From assembly GCA_023430145.1 (NCBI GenBank), contig JAEZCD010000242.1:1-36489 (forward strand): a stretch of DNA of 36,489 nt, in the 5' to 3' direction. The stretch comes from Pseudomonadota bacterium. Its GTDB lineage: Bacteria; Pseudomonadota; Alphaproteobacteria; Rhizobiales; Methylopilaceae. The translations under genes were made by a program, and so were the position numbers. The notes beneath the pieces are model-generated. The model was not told where the DNA came from. It searched no databases and saw only the letters and a program-made list of their open reading frames with translations. Below are positions 1-8,992 of the stretch, piece by piece (positions within the stretch are counted from its first letter, which is position 1; every line of letters begins with the position of its first letter).

Positions 1-6
1 GGTGTC

Positions 7-105
7 GTCCCCGGCGCGCCGAAGGCGCGGGAAGGGGACCCAGCGGGCATCAGGGAAAGGCACCGTGCGTTTCATCCGCCCGGGCCTGCCGAAGGCAGAC
101 GCCCG
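7..105. repeat. Two tandem GAA-triloop hairpins, gene-free left end
   Basis: The first 395 bases hold no gene that I can support. The first hairpin is 7-39: outer arms GTCCCC/GGGGAC enclose CGCGCC-GAA-GGCGCG. The second is 81-105: CGGGC then CTGCC-GAA-GGCAG then GCCCG. Both share a GAA triloop. They could be a terminator pair for a gene to the left of the window or a dispersed intergenic repeat; neither has a T-run, so a Rho-independent terminator is not demonstrated. Confidence 0.4.
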
Positions 106-179
106 ACCCGCGATGCCGGCCATGCCGCCGCCGGTGACGAGTCATCTCAACGCCGGGGTTCCGCCCCTCGCCGACCGGC

Positions 180-229
180 TTGATCAACGCGCGCTATCCT
201 GTACGATCGTCTTATCGTAATACTGGTAT
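180..229 (+). promoter_or_regulatory. Candidate promoter and GntR-type operator upstream of the GntR gene
   Basis: TTGATC at 180-185 and TACGAT at 202-207 are spaced by 16 bases and resemble a sigma-70 promoter. Just downstream at 220-229 lies the small palindrome ATAC-TG-GTAT, of the size and base content of operators bound by FCD-type GntR regulators, so autoregulation is a reasonable guess. The start codon is about 165 bases further on. This is motif reading only. Confidence 0.3.
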
Positions 230-395
230 GTCGATCGGAGCCGGGAACCATGCGCCGCTCGACGGGCGCCTCTGCCGAAACCGTCGCGGCGACGGGCGGC
301 CGAGGGGGCGGCGGAATACACGGATTCGGCTTGCGTGCGGGGACCGGTATCATCACGTTCGACGTCTCGACTCAGCCGAGGGAGTTAGGCCGGTA

Positions 396-1139
396 ATGTC
401 GGCTCTTCGTGGCCTTTCGGGCGAAAGCGGACCGGCGATGCCGGACAATGCTCTCCTGCCCAGCATCCAGCGATCGGCGGCGCCGCTGCGGCGCAACGTC
501 GTCGATGCCCTGCGCAAGGCCATCGTCGAGGGGACGCTGGCGCCCGGCTCGCGCCTCGTCGAGCGTGAGCTCGTGGCGATGATGAACGTCTCGCGGACCG
601 TCATCCGCGAGGCGCTGCGGCAGCTCGAATCGGAGGGCGTCGTCGAGACGATCCCCAACAAGGGGCCGATCGTCCGCAAGCTGACCCTCGCCGAGGCGAA
701 GGACCTTTACCTCATCCGCTCGGTGCTGGAGGGCCTGTCGGCGCGCATGTTCGTCATGAACGCGGGCGATGCGGAGCTGTCCAGGCTGCGCGAGCGACTC
801 GAGGAGACCTGCGCGGCCTATGCGGGCGACGATCCTGAGACCGTTCTCGTCGCCAAGAACAAGTTCTACGACGTCCTCTTCTCCGGCGCCGGCAGCGACA
901 TACTCTCCTCGATGATCGGCGCGCTGCATGCCCGCGTCTGGCGCTGGCGGGCGCTCGGCCTGCATCATCCGCAGCGCTCCAAAGGCCGCTCGGCCGAGAG
1001 CGTCGCCGGCCTGCGGGCGCTCATGAAGGCGATCGAGGCGCGCGACGCCGACAAGGCCGAGGCGATCGCCCGCCGCGAGGTCACCAAAGCCGCCGCCGAA
1101 GTCATGCGCCTGCTGCAGAACGAGGGCGCCGGCGGCTGA
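396..1139 (+). CDS. GntR-family transcriptional regulator (FadR/FCD subfamily)
   Basis: A 247-residue DNA-binding regulator. Residues about 30-90 form the GntR winged helix: a region with APGSRLVERELVAMMNVSR is followed by VIREALRQLESEGVVE, the typical recognition helix. From about 100 to the end an all-helical FCD ligand-binding domain follows (DLYLIRSVLEGLSARM at its start). Members of this subfamily usually bind a small organic acid or sugar acid and repress catabolic or transport genes. No metabolic partner gene lies next to it here, so the effector cannot be inferred. I chose ATG 396 because GAGGGAG lies 11 bases upstream; ATG 438 is an alternative start that would leave the DNA-binding domain intact. 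The gene downstream is on the same strand but 160 bases away and probably separate. Confidence 0.85.
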   Translation: MSALRGLSGESGPAMPDNALLPSIQRSAAPLRRNVVDALRKAIVEGTLAPGSRLVERELVAMMNVSRTVIREALRQLESEGVVETIPNKGPIVRKLTLAEAKDLYLIRSVLEGLSARMFVMNAGDAELSRLRERLEETCAAYAGDDPETVLVAKNKFYDVLFSGAGSDILSSMIGALHARVWRWRALGLHHPQRSKGRSAESVAGLRALMKAIEARDADKAEAIARREVTKAAAEVMRLLQNEGAGG

Positions 1140-1300
1140 GGCGCCGCGCATCGCGGCGGGTCGGGGCGCCCGCTGTTTGCTCGCGCCGCTAACCGAACCT
1201 ATAGGAAGCGCCCCTATTTTCGCCCGTGCGGGCGGCGCACGCCGCGCGACGGCTCGTCGGCTCCTCCCCTCTCGCCGGCGGCACACGAATGGAGCGAACG

Positions 1301-1741
1301 ATGTTGGTCGCACGTAGCTGGTTGGCGCCTGTCGGGCGCGCAGTCCTTCTCGCCGGCCTTTTGGGCGGTACGGGCGCGGCGGCGGACGAGACCGTGACCG
1401 AAGCCCGCCTGCAGGGCGCCTGGTCAATCGATGCCGGCATCTGTGCCCAGGTCTTCACCTTCAAGGACGGCAAGCCGCGCTTCCTGAAGGAGGACGGGAT
1501 CATCGATTCCGGCTTCATCGTCGACGGCAAGACGGTGCGCGGCCTGATGGAGACCTGCCGCGTCGTCGGCAGCCGCGCCGCCTCGCAGTCGGGCCGGACG
1601 CTGACCTTGAGCTGCGCCAGCTCCGTGAGCGAGCTGTCGCGCCGCGAGACCGCCCGCCTGGCGGACGACAACACGCTCGTCGTCGTCGACCCGGCCATGC
1701 CGGACATCCCGATCACCTATTATCGCTGCTCGCCGCCCTGA
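1301..1741 (+). CDS. Small secreted protein of unknown function
   Basis: I do not recognise this 146-residue protein. The first 25-30 residues are a signal peptide (two arginines, a Leu/Ala/Gly core, then GTGAAADET as a likely cleavage region). The mature part has four cysteines, two around the centre and one near each end, which could form two disulfides in the periplasm, and an opening LQGAWSIDAGIC that looks like a small beta-barrel strand. ATG 1301 is favoured because GGAGCGA sits directly upstream with 4-6 bases of spacing; ATG 1289 and an earlier start at 1226 are less well supported. It stands alone between the GntR gene and a repeat region. Confidence 0.6.
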   Translation: MLVARSWLAPVGRAVLLAGLLGGTGAAADETVTEARLQGAWSIDAGICAQVFTFKDGKPRFLKEDGIIDSGFIVDGKTVRGLMETCRVVGSRAASQSGRTLTLSCASSVSELSRRETARLADDNTLVVVDPAMPDIPITYYRCSPP

Positions 1742-1831
1742 GGGGCGCCGGGCGGCGGGGGTGCGGACGATGGATGCGGCCGTGACGGACGGTGATTGAG
1801 ACGCCTGGCGTGCGCCCGTCGCGGGCGGCGC

Positions 1832-1976
1832 GCCAAGTCGAGGTCGCATGGCCGGCCGCGAGCTCCTGCGACAGCCCCTCCGCTCGTCATCCCGCGGTCA
1901 AGCCGCAGGATGACGCCGAGAGTGGGATGACGCACAGAGCTCGCCGGCTGCGGCTGGCGAGCCAAGTCGAGGTTGC
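1832..1976. repeat. Composite repeat: direct repeats flanking a REP-like palindrome
   Basis: The 278-base gap between the secreted protein and the tRNA holds no convincing gene. A 16-base direct repeat, GCCAAGTCGAGGTYGC, occurs at 1832-1847 and 1961-1976. Between them, 1885-1915 is an imperfect palindrome (CGTCATCC-C-GCGG against CCGC-A-GGATGACG). Nested direct and inverted repeats of about 145 bases suggest a small non-autonomous mobile unit or a REP-type element common in Rhizobiales intergenic DNA. Confidence 0.55.
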
Positions 1977-2019
1977 GCCCGCCGCCGCCGCCGACCTATT
2001 GTCCGCCCGCTCCCTGGCA

Positions 2020-2092
2020 GGGCCCGTAGCTCAACGGTTAGAGCCGGCCGCTCATAACGGTCTGGTTGCAGGTTCGAATCCTGCCGGGCCCA
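2020..2092 (+). tRNA. tRNA with anticodon CAU, probably tRNA-Ile2 (lysidine type)
   Basis: All four arms fold by eye. The acceptor GGGCCCG (2020-2026) pairs with CGGGCCC (2085-2091). The D stem is GCTC/GAGC with an 8-base loop. The anticodon stem GGCCG/CGGTC has the loop CTCATAA (CAU at 2053-2055), the variable loop has 5 bases, and the T arm is GCAGG-TTCGAAT-CCTGC. The discriminator is A2092; the next bases are CCG, so CCA is not fully encoded. The short D loop (AACGGTTA) and GC-rich acceptor resemble bacterial tRNA-Ile2, whose C34 is modified to lysidine by TilS, rather than elongator Met, which usually has a longer D loop. Elongator tRNA-Met is the alternative. It is convergent with the cysG gene. 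Confidence 0.9.
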
Positions 2093-2127
2093 CCGGCCGC
2101 GATCGTCGCTTCGCTTCCCCTCCTCGC

Positions 2128-3570
2128 TCAGCCGGCGAGCGCCAGGCTGCCGGTCAGCGCATCCCGCTCCGCGAACACCGCTCCGACGCCGATGACGACC
2201 GGCCCCGCCTGCGCGAGCGGCGCCGTGGCGAGCGCGTCCAGCCGGCCGCGCCACACCCGCTGCTCCGGCCGCCCCAGCGAGGCGGCGACGGCGACCGGCG
2301 TCGCGGGGTCGAGGCCGTGGCGCAGGAGCCGGGCGGCGATCTCGCCGGCCGTGCGGCCGGCCATGTAGAAGATGGTCGTCGCCGAAGCATCGGCGACCGC
2401 GTGCCAGTCGAGATCCTCCGGCAGGCCGCCGTGGCGCGAATGGCCGGTGACGAGGCGCACGGATTTCGCGCAGTCGCGATGCGTCAGCGAGACGCCGAGC
2501 GCCGAGGCCATGGCGAGCGCGGCGGTGATGCCCGGCACCATCTCGACGGCGATGCCTTCCGCGCGCAGCCGCTCGATCTCCTCGCCGGCGCGGCCGAAGA
2601 TGGAGGGATCGCCCGACTTCAGCCGCACGACGTGCCGGCCGGCTTTCGCGAGCTTGACCATCAGCGCCTCGATCTCGTCCTGCCGACAGCTCGGCCGCCC
2701 TGCCCGCTTGCCGACCAGGATGCGCTTGGCCTCGCGGCGCGCGAGCTCCAAAACCTCGTCCGAGACGAGATCGTCGAACAGGATCACGTCGGCCGCCTGC
2801 AGCGCGCGCACCGCGCGCAGCGTCAACAGGTCGGCATCGCCCGGGCCGGCGCCGACGAGGGTCACGCGACCGACGGAGGGCATGTCGGCGGCGATGCCAT
2901 AAATCTCGGCGGAAAGCTCCGCCTCGGCCCCCTCCCCCGGCGCCGGCCCGAAGGCGCGGTCGACGAACCGCTCCCAGAATGTTCGCCGCCCGGCGCCGGG
3001 CGACAATCGCTCGGCGAGGACGCCGCGCAGACGCTGCGCGAGGCTTGCCCAAGCGGCGAGCGAGGGCGGCAGGACCGTCTCGATCTTTCGCCGGATCGCC
3101 TGGCCGAGGATCGGCGCCGCGCCGTCGGTCGAGATGCCGACGACCACGGGCGAGCGGTTGACGATCGAGCCGAACTGGAAGTCGCAAAACGCCGGCCGAT
3201 CGATGACGTTGATCGGCACGCCGGCCGCCCGCGCCGCGGCCTGCAGGCCCGCGGCCTCCGCGTCGCTCTCGGCATCGGCGACGACGAGCGCCGCGCCGCC
3301 GAAGTCTCCCGCCTCCCAGGCGCGGTCGTGATGGATAAGCAGATCCTCATGCAGGAGGCGCGCCCACTCCTCGCCCATCTCCTCTGCCGGCGCGAAGACA
3401 TGCACCTCGGCGCCGGTGGCGAGCAGCAGCTCGGCTTTCCAGGCGGCGCCGTCCGAGCCGCCGACCACGACCACTGGGCGACCCGCAAGGCCGAAGAAGA
3501 CCGGCAGCACGGCGAGCGACGCGATCCGCGCCGGCAGAGCCTCACTCGGCGGCCTGGAGACGGCGCGCAT
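2128..3570 (-). CDS. cysG: Siroheme synthase CysG (bifunctional SirC-like/SUMT)
   Basis: A 480-residue enzyme that makes siroheme, the prosthetic group of NirB. Residues about 18-225 form the precorrin-2 dehydrogenase/ferrochelatase part. Its NAD-binding loop is VVVVGGSDGAAWKAELLLA, and the NVID...FCDFQFGSIVNRSP stretch carries the conserved Asp. Residues about 230-480 form the uroporphyrinogen III methyltransferase: LVGAGPGDADLLT, the RLKSGDPSIFGR loop and VTGHSRHG are visible. The length is close to the E. coli enzyme (457). ATG 3570 is chosen because CAGGGGGA lies 7-8 bases upstream on the minus strand. It overlaps the last 29 bases of nasA, so the two are translated from one message. The first glycine loop (GGSDGA) is less canonical than the usual GxGxxA. 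It is the last gene of the nitrate operon. Confidence 0.92.
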   Translation of the reverse strand: MRAVSRPPSEALPARIASLAVLPVFFGLAGRPVVVVGGSDGAAWKAELLLATGAEVHVFAPAEEMGEEWARLLHEDLLIHHDRAWEAGDFGGAALVVADAESDAEAAGLQAAARAAGVPINVIDRPAFCDFQFGSIVNRSPVVVGISTDGAAPILGQAIRRKIETVLPPSLAAWASLAQRLRGVLAERLSPGAGRRTFWERFVDRAFGPAPGEGAEAELSAEIYGIAADMPSVGRVTLVGAGPGDADLLTLRAVRALQAADVILFDDLVSDEVLELARREAKRILVGKRAGRPSCRQDEIEALMVKLAKAGRHVVRLKSGDPSIFGRAGEEIERLRAEGIAVEMVPGITAALAMASALGVSLTHRDCAKSVRLVTGHSRHGGLPEDLDWHAVADASATTIFYMAGRTAGEIAARLLRHGLDPATPVAVAASLGRPEQRVWRGRLDALATAPLAQAGPVVIGVGAVFAERDALTGSLALAG

Positions 3571-6196
3571 CGACGATCCCCCTGATTTCGGCACGGCAGG
3601 AGCCGCAATTGGTGCCGGCTCCGAGTTTTTGGCCGACCGCCTCCACCGTGCCGCAGCCGGCGGCGACGGCGGCGGCGATCTCGTTGGCGCCGACGCCAAA
3701 ACAGGCGCAGACGGTGGCGCCGCGGTCGGGGGCGCCCTTGCCGGGCCGTCCGGCGACCACGGCCAGCCGCGCGCGGCCGTCGACGAAGCGGGCGCCGAGC
3801 TGCTCCACCGCCCAGGCGCGCGAGACGGGAACCGGCTCGGCGGCAAGGAACAGCGCGCCGGCGAGTTGGTCACCGTCGAAGGCGGCGAACCGCCGCCGGC
3901 CGGCCCGGAGGTCGTGATAGGCGAGGAATTCCGCCGTGCCGCCGAGCAGGCTTTTGGCGAAGGCCTGCCAATCGCGCCCGGCGTCGGCGAAGGCGAGCTC
4001 CACCCGAAAACCGCCCTCGCATTTGGCGAGCGCCCAATAGTCGGCGTCGAGCGTTCCGGGCCGCTCGCGCAGCACAGCGAAGCCGAAGGCGGCCGCGGCG
4101 AAGCGTTTCACGCGCGCCGCCACATGCTTCAACGCCGGTTGCCCCGAAACCGGATCGGTCAGCGGAGGCACCAGCGTGTCGACGCGCGCGCGGGCCGAAA
4201 ACTGGTCGGTCCAATGCATCGGCACGAAGACCGAGCCGCGCGCCTGCCGGTCCGACAGCAGCGCGCGGACGAGGATGTCGCCGGAGGCGCTTTCGACGCG
4301 CACGAGATCGGCATCGGCGATGCCGAGCGGCGCTGCGTCGGCCGGGTGGATCTCGGCGAACGGCTCGGCCAGATGCTGCGACAGGCGGGCGCTCTTTCCG
4401 GTGCGCGTCAGCGTGTGCCAGTGATCGCGCACGCGGCCCGTGTTGAGCACCAGCGGAAACGCCGCGTCGGTGCGCGCCTCGGCCTTCGGCGCGACGGCGA
4501 CGAAGCGCGCCTTCCGGTCCGGCGTGAAGAAGTTCCCGTCGGCGAAGAAGCGTGTCTCGGCCGGCGCACCCGGCTGCGGCCATTGGAACGGCGGCATTGC
4601 CTCGTACGCGGCCTCGTCGAGCCCGGCGACGCCGCCGATGTCGAAGTCGCGCGTGCCCTCATTCTCGAACGCCGACAGCGCGGCGTGCTCGCAAAAGATC
4701 TCGGCCGGCGAGGCGTAGGCGAAGGCGTCGGAGAATCCCATGCGGGCGGCGACGTCGCAGACGATCTTCCAGTCGGGCCGCGCCTCGCCCGGCAGGCCCA
4801 GGAAGGCGCGCTGGCGCGAGATGCGGCGCTCGGAATTGGTGACCGTGCCGTCCTTCTCGCCCCAGGCGGCTGCCGGCAGCAGCACATGCCCGTGCCGAAC
4901 CGTGTCGGTCGCGCCGACGACGTCGGAGACGACGACGAACGGGCAATCCCGCAGCGCCGACGCGACGGCGTCCGCCTCCGGCATCGAGTCGACCGGGTTG
5001 GTGGCCATGATCCAGAGCGCCTTGATGCGCCCGTCGGCCACGGCGCGGAACATGTCGACCGCTTTCAGGCCGGGCTTGTCGGCTATGACCGGCGAGCCCC
5101 AGAAGCGCTGCACGCGATCGCGGTGCACAGAATTCTCGATCTCCATGTGCGCGGCGAGCATGTTGGCGAGGCCGCCGACCTCGCGGCCGCCCATGGCGTT
5201 CGGCTGCCCGGTGACCGAGAACGGGCCCATGCCCGGCCTTCCGATGCGGCCGGTGGCGAGGTGGCAGTTGATGATCGCGGTGACCTTGTCGGTGCCGCGC
5301 GAGGACTGGTTGACGCCCTGGCTGTAGACCGTGACGACTTTCTTCGTCCGCGCGAACAGCGCGTAAAAATCACTCAGCTGCTCGACCGAGAGGCCGGTCT
5401 GCTCGGCGGTCTCGTAGATGCCGATCTCCCAGGCCTCGGCGAGCGCCTCGGCAAAGCCCGTCGTATGCGCGGCGACGAAATCCTCGTCGACCGCGCCCCG
5501 CTCGGCGAGATGAGCGAGAAGGCCGGTGAACAGCGCGACGTCGCCGTCCGGCCGGATGGCGAGGTGCAGATCGGCGATGTCCGCCGTCATCGTCCGGCGC
5601 GGGTCGATCAGCACGACGCGCATTTGCGGCCGCTTCTGCTTGGCGGCGGCGATCCGCTGGTAGAGCACCGGGTGGCACCAGGCGAGGTTGGAGCCTGTCA
5701 GCACGACGAGGTCGGCGAGCTCGAGATCCTGGTAGGTGCCGGGCACGGTGTCGGAGCCGAAGGCGCGGCGGTGTCCGGCGACCGAGGAGGCCATGCAGAG
5801 CCGCGAATTGGTGTCGATGTTCGCCGCGCCGATAAAACCCTTCATCAGCTTGTTGGCGACGTAGTAGTCCTCGGTCAGGAGCTGGCCGGAGGCGTAGAAG
5901 GCGACCGAATCCGGCCCGTGCTCGGCGATCGTGCGGGAGAATCTCTCGGCGACGAGGTCGAGCGCCTCGTCCCAGGTCACCTCGCGGCCGTGCACGCGCG
6001 GACGCAGCAGGCGCCCGTCGAGGCCGAGCGTCTCAGCGAGCGCCGATCCCTTCGAGCAGAGCCGGCCGCGATTGGCCGGGTGGTCCGGGTCGCCGCGCAC
6101 GGCCACCGTGCCGTCCGCGCCGACCTCGGCAAGCACGCCGCAGCCGACGCCGCAATAGGGGCAGGTCGTCCGTACGGTCTGCGCGGGCGCGGTCAT
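3542..6196 (-). CDS. nasA: Assimilatory nitrate reductase catalytic subunit with C-terminal BFD-like domain
   Basis: An 884-residue cytoplasmic molybdopterin oxidoreductase that reduces nitrate to nitrite. The N-terminal [4Fe-4S] ligands are C12, C15, C19 and C47 (TTCPYCGVGC and GRLCSKG). Typical Mo-bis-MGD enzyme segments follow, including SNLAWCHPV, GRIGRPGMGPFSVTGQPNAMGGREVGG and, in the dinucleotide-binding domain near residue 590, LNTGRVRDHWHT. The C-terminus has a BFD-like [2Fe-2S] module with C830, C832, C864 and C867, as in NasA-type enzymes that take electrons from a separate reductase. No NasB-like flavoprotein is present in the window, so the electron donor must be elsewhere or a ferredoxin. 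The gene starts one base after nirD stops and overlaps the start of cysG. Confidence 0.95.
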   Translation of the reverse strand: MTAPAQTVRTTCPYCGVGCGVLAEVGADGTVAVRGDPDHPANRGRLCSKGSALAETLGLDGRLLRPRVHGREVTWDEALDLVAERFSRTIAEHGPDSVAFYASGQLLTEDYYVANKLMKGFIGAANIDTNSRLCMASSVAGHRRAFGSDTVPGTYQDLELADLVVLTGSNLAWCHPVLYQRIAAAKQKRPQMRVVLIDPRRTMTADIADLHLAIRPDGDVALFTGLLAHLAERGAVDEDFVAAHTTGFAEALAEAWEIGIYETAEQTGLSVEQLSDFYALFARTKKVVTVYSQGVNQSSRGTDKVTAIINCHLATGRIGRPGMGPFSVTGQPNAMGGREVGGLANMLAAHMEIENSVHRDRVQRFWGSPVIADKPGLKAVDMFRAVADGRIKALWIMATNPVDSMPEADAVASALRDCPFVVVSDVVGATDTVRHGHVLLPAAAWGEKDGTVTNSERRISRQRAFLGLPGEARPDWKIVCDVAARMGFSDAFAYASPAEIFCEHAALSAFENEGTRDFDIGGVAGLDEAAYEAMPPFQWPQPGAPAETRFFADGNFFTPDRKARFVAVAPKAEARTDAAFPLVLNTGRVRDHWHTLTRTGKSARLSQHLAEPFAEIHPADAAPLGIADADLVRVESASGDILVRALLSDRQARGSVFVPMHWTDQFSARARVDTLVPPLTDPVSGQPALKHVAARVKRFAAAAFGFAVLRERPGTLDADYWALAKCEGGFRVELAFADAGRDWQAFAKSLLGGTAEFLAYHDLRAGRRRFAAFDGDQLAGALFLAAEPVPVSRAWAVEQLGARFVDGRARLAVVAGRPGKGAPDRGATVCACFGVGANEIAAAVAAGCGTVEAVGQKLGAGTNCGSCRAEIRGIVDARRLQAAE

Positions 6197-6197
6197 C

Positions 6198-6527
6198 TCA
6201 GGCCGCCAGCGCTTCGAGCGCCTCGCCGGCGATCAGGAGCCGGCCCGCCTCGACCTTGAGCGGGAAGGTGCGCACCGCACCCTCGTCGGCGCCCTGCGCG
6301 CACCCCGTCTCGAGCGAGATCACCCAGTTGTGCAGCGGGCAGGTGACGGCGCTGCCGTGCACGATGCCCTGGCTCAGCGGGCCGCCCTTGTGCGGGCAGC
6401 GGTCCTCGATCGCGAAGTATTCGTCCGCCGCCGTGCGAAAGACGGCGATGCGGCCGTGCGGGGTGACGACGCAGCGCGCGCCGCGCCGCGGGATGTCGCT
6501 CGTCGAGCCGATGGCGATCCAGCGCAT
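6198..6527 (-). CDS. nirD: Nitrite reductase small subunit NirD (Rieske-type)
   Basis: A 109-residue Rieske-fold partner of NirB. The cluster ligands are intact: C44-P-H46 and C63-P-L-H66 (CPHKGGP, CPLHNW). This matters because some NirD proteins have lost the cysteines. ATG 6527 is chosen because the protein then begins MRWIAIGS, like its relatives, with GGAG eight bases upstream. A GTG at 6536 would instead overlap the nirB stop as GTGA and add three residues. It sits between nirB and nasA in the same operon. Confidence 0.9.
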   Translation of the reverse strand: MRWIAIGSTSDIPRRGARCVVTPHGRIAVFRTAADEYFAIEDRCPHKGGPLSQGIVHGSAVTCPLHNWVISLETGCAQGADEGAVRTFPLKVEAGRLLIAGEALEALAA

Positions 6528-6532
6528 GCGCC

Positions 6533-8992
6533 TCACTCCGCCGCCTGTGCATAGTCGATGGTGGCCATCGGCCGGAACTCATGCTTGTCCTTGCCGGAGA
6601 CGCGCTCGGACCAGGGATCCACTTGTGCGAATTTTTGGCTGAAGACGAAGCGGTCGAAATAAGCCCTGCGCCGCTCAGGATCGTCCATGATCTGGCGGCG
6701 GATTTCTTCGACGCCGACGCGTTTCGCCCACTTGTAGATGCGCTCGAGATAGCGGCCCTGCTCGCGGTACATCTGCACGAGCGCGACGATCGCCTCGAGC
6801 GCCTCGTCCTCGTTCGCCACCGTGCCGAGCACCTCGGTGCCCTTGATGTCGATGCCGGCGGCGCCGGCGAAGTGGATCTCGTAGCCGGACTCGACGCAGA
6901 CCACGCCGACGTCCTTGCAGGTCGCCTCGGCGCAGTTCCGCCGGCAGCCCGACACCGCCATCTTCACCTTGGCCGGCGTCCACGAGCCCCACATGAAGCG
7001 CTCGATGCGGATGCCGAGGCCGGTCGAATCCTGCGTGCCGAAGCGGCACCAGTCGGTGCCGACGCAGGTCTTCACGGTCCGCAGGCCCTTGGCATAGGCG
7101 TGGCCGGAGACGAAGCCGGCCTTGCCGAGGTCCGCCCACACGGCCGGCAGGTCTTCCTTGCGAATGCCGAGCATGTCGATGCGCTGGCCGCCGGTCACCT
7201 TCACGGCCGGGATCTGGAACTTGTCGACGACGTCGGCGATGGCCCGCAGCTCCTTCGCGCTCGTCACGCCGCCCCACATCCGCGGCACCACCGAATAGGT
7301 GCCGTCCTTCTGGATGTTGGCGTGCACGCGCTCGTTGACGAAGCGGGACTGGTAGTCGTCGGCGTATTCGTCCGGCCAGTCGCAGACGAGATAGTAGTTC
7401 AGCGCCGGCCGGCATTTCGCGCAGCCGCACGACGTCTTCCATTCCAGCTCCTGCATCACCGCCGGAATAGTCCTGAGCCCCTTCGCCTTGATGAGCCGGC
7501 GCACGTCGTCATGGCCGAGGCTGGTGCAGCCGCAGACGGGCGTGACCGCGGCCGGCGCATAGGCGTCGCCGAGGGTCAGCGCCATCAGCTGCTCGACGAG
7601 GCCGGTGCAGGAGCCGCACGACGCCGAGGCCTTGGTGTGCGCGCGCACCGCGTCGAGCGTGCCGAGCTTCTTGCCCCTGATGGTGTCGGTGATCTTGCCC
7701 TTGCAGACGCCGTTGCAGCCGCAGATCTCCGCATCATCCGGCAAGGCTGCAACGGCCGCCATAGGGTCCAGGGGGGCGCCCCCCTGATACGCCTGGCCGA
7801 AGATGAGCGTGTCGCGCATCTCCGAGATGTCGGTGGCCTTCTTCTTCAGGTCGTTGAACCAGGCGCCGTCGGCGGTCTCGCCGAACAGGACGGTGCCGAC
7901 GACGCGGTTTTCCTTGAGGACGACGCGCTTGTAGATGCCGGAGGCGGCGTCGCGCAGGACGATCTCCTCGCGCTCGCCGCCGTCGGCGAAGTCGCCGACC
8001 GAGAACAGCTCGATGCCGGTGACCTTCAGCTTGGTCGGCGTGTCGACATGCACGAAGCCGGCCGTCTCGCCGCCGGCGAGCTTGGCCGCGGCGACGCGGG
8101 CCATCTCGTAGAGCGGCGCGACGAGGCCGTAGACGTGCCCGCCGACCTCGGCGCATTCGCCGAGCGCGAGAATGTCGGGGTCGGAGGTCTGCATGGTCGC
8201 GTCGACGAGGATGCCGCGGCCGACGTCGAGCCCGGCGGCGCGGGCGAGCTCGACGTTCGGCTTGATGCCCGCCGCCATGACGACGAGGCTCGCCGGGATG
8301 ACCGTGCCGTCGGCGAGCTCGACGCCCTCGACGCGCGTCACGCCGAGGATCGCCTTGGTGTTCGCCTTGGTGAGGACCTTGATGCCGCGCGCCTCGATCT
8401 CCCTCTGCAGGAGGTAGCCGGCGGCGGCGTCGAGCTGCCGCTCCATCAGCGTCGGCATCAGGTGCAGCACGGTGACGTCCATGCCGCGCGCCTCGAGCCC
8501 GGCGGCCGCCTCGAGGCCGAGCAGGCCGCCGCCGATCACCACCGCCTTCGCCCGCGCCTGGGCGGCGAGCAGCATGGCGTTGACGTCGTCGAGGTCGCGA
8601 TAGGTGAGGACGCCCGGCAGATCGCGGCCCGGCACCGGCAGGATGAACGGCACCGAGCCGGTGGCGACGACGAGCTTGTCGTAACTCTCGGTGACGCCGT
8701 GATCGGACGTCACCGTCTTGTTGGCGCGGTCTATCTCGACGACCTTGTGCCCCTTGTAGAGCATGATGCCGTTGTCGATGTACCAGCCGTCGCCGTGGAT
8801 GATGATCTGCTCGTAGTCCTTCTCGCCCGACAGCACGGGCGAGAGCAGTATCCGGTCGTAATTGACGCGCGGCTCGGCGTTGAAGATCGTGATCCGGTAG
8901 CGGCCGGGCGCGGCTTCCAGCAGATGCTCCAGCATCCGCCCGGGCGCCATGCCGTTGCCGATGATGACGAGTTTCTCGGTCATGGGATTCAT
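6533..8992 (-). CDS. nirB: NADH-dependent nitrite reductase large subunit NirB
   Basis: An 819-residue cytoplasmic enzyme that reduces nitrite to ammonium with NADH. The FAD/NAD(P)-binding half opens with GNGMAPGRMLEHLLE, with a second glycine-rich loop at VIGGGLLGLEAAAGLEARGMDV. A BFD-like [2Fe-2S] segment follows near residues 420-460 (CGCNGVCKGKI, CGSCTGLVEQLM), with further paired cysteines at CGCAKCRP. The C-terminal siroheme/[4Fe-4S] domain has GTDWCRFGTQDS and SGCRRNCAEATC near residues 650-690. ATG 8992 overlaps the upstream nrtCD stop as ATGA, which implies translational coupling; ATG 8983 is an alternative. Siroheme is supplied by cysG four genes on. Confidence 0.96.
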   Translation of the reverse strand: MNPMTEKLVIIGNGMAPGRMLEHLLEAAPGRYRITIFNAEPRVNYDRILLSPVLSGEKDYEQIIIHGDGWYIDNGIMLYKGHKVVEIDRANKTVTSDHGVTESYDKLVVATGSVPFILPVPGRDLPGVLTYRDLDDVNAMLLAAQARAKAVVIGGGLLGLEAAAGLEARGMDVTVLHLMPTLMERQLDAAAGYLLQREIEARGIKVLTKANTKAILGVTRVEGVELADGTVIPASLVVMAAGIKPNVELARAAGLDVGRGILVDATMQTSDPDILALGECAEVGGHVYGLVAPLYEMARVAAAKLAGGETAGFVHVDTPTKLKVTGIELFSVGDFADGGEREEIVLRDAASGIYKRVVLKENRVVGTVLFGETADGAWFNDLKKKATDISEMRDTLIFGQAYQGGAPLDPMAAVAALPDDAEICGCNGVCKGKITDTIRGKKLGTLDAVRAHTKASASCGSCTGLVEQLMALTLGDAYAPAAVTPVCGCTSLGHDDVRRLIKAKGLRTIPAVMQELEWKTSCGCAKCRPALNYYLVCDWPDEYADDYQSRFVNERVHANIQKDGTYSVVPRMWGGVTSAKELRAIADVVDKFQIPAVKVTGGQRIDMLGIRKEDLPAVWADLGKAGFVSGHAYAKGLRTVKTCVGTDWCRFGTQDSTGLGIRIERFMWGSWTPAKVKMAVSGCRRNCAEATCKDVGVVCVESGYEIHFAGAAGIDIKGTEVLGTVANEDEALEAIVALVQMYREQGRYLERIYKWAKRVGVEEIRRQIMDDPERRRAYFDRFVFSQKFAQVDPWSERVSGKDKHEFRPMATIDYAQAAE

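Noticed and set aside
3416..6259. 947-codon plus-strand open frame opposite nasA
   Set aside because: No recognisable domain and a composition typical of GC-rich antisense frames; nasA on the other strand has all its cofactor motifs.
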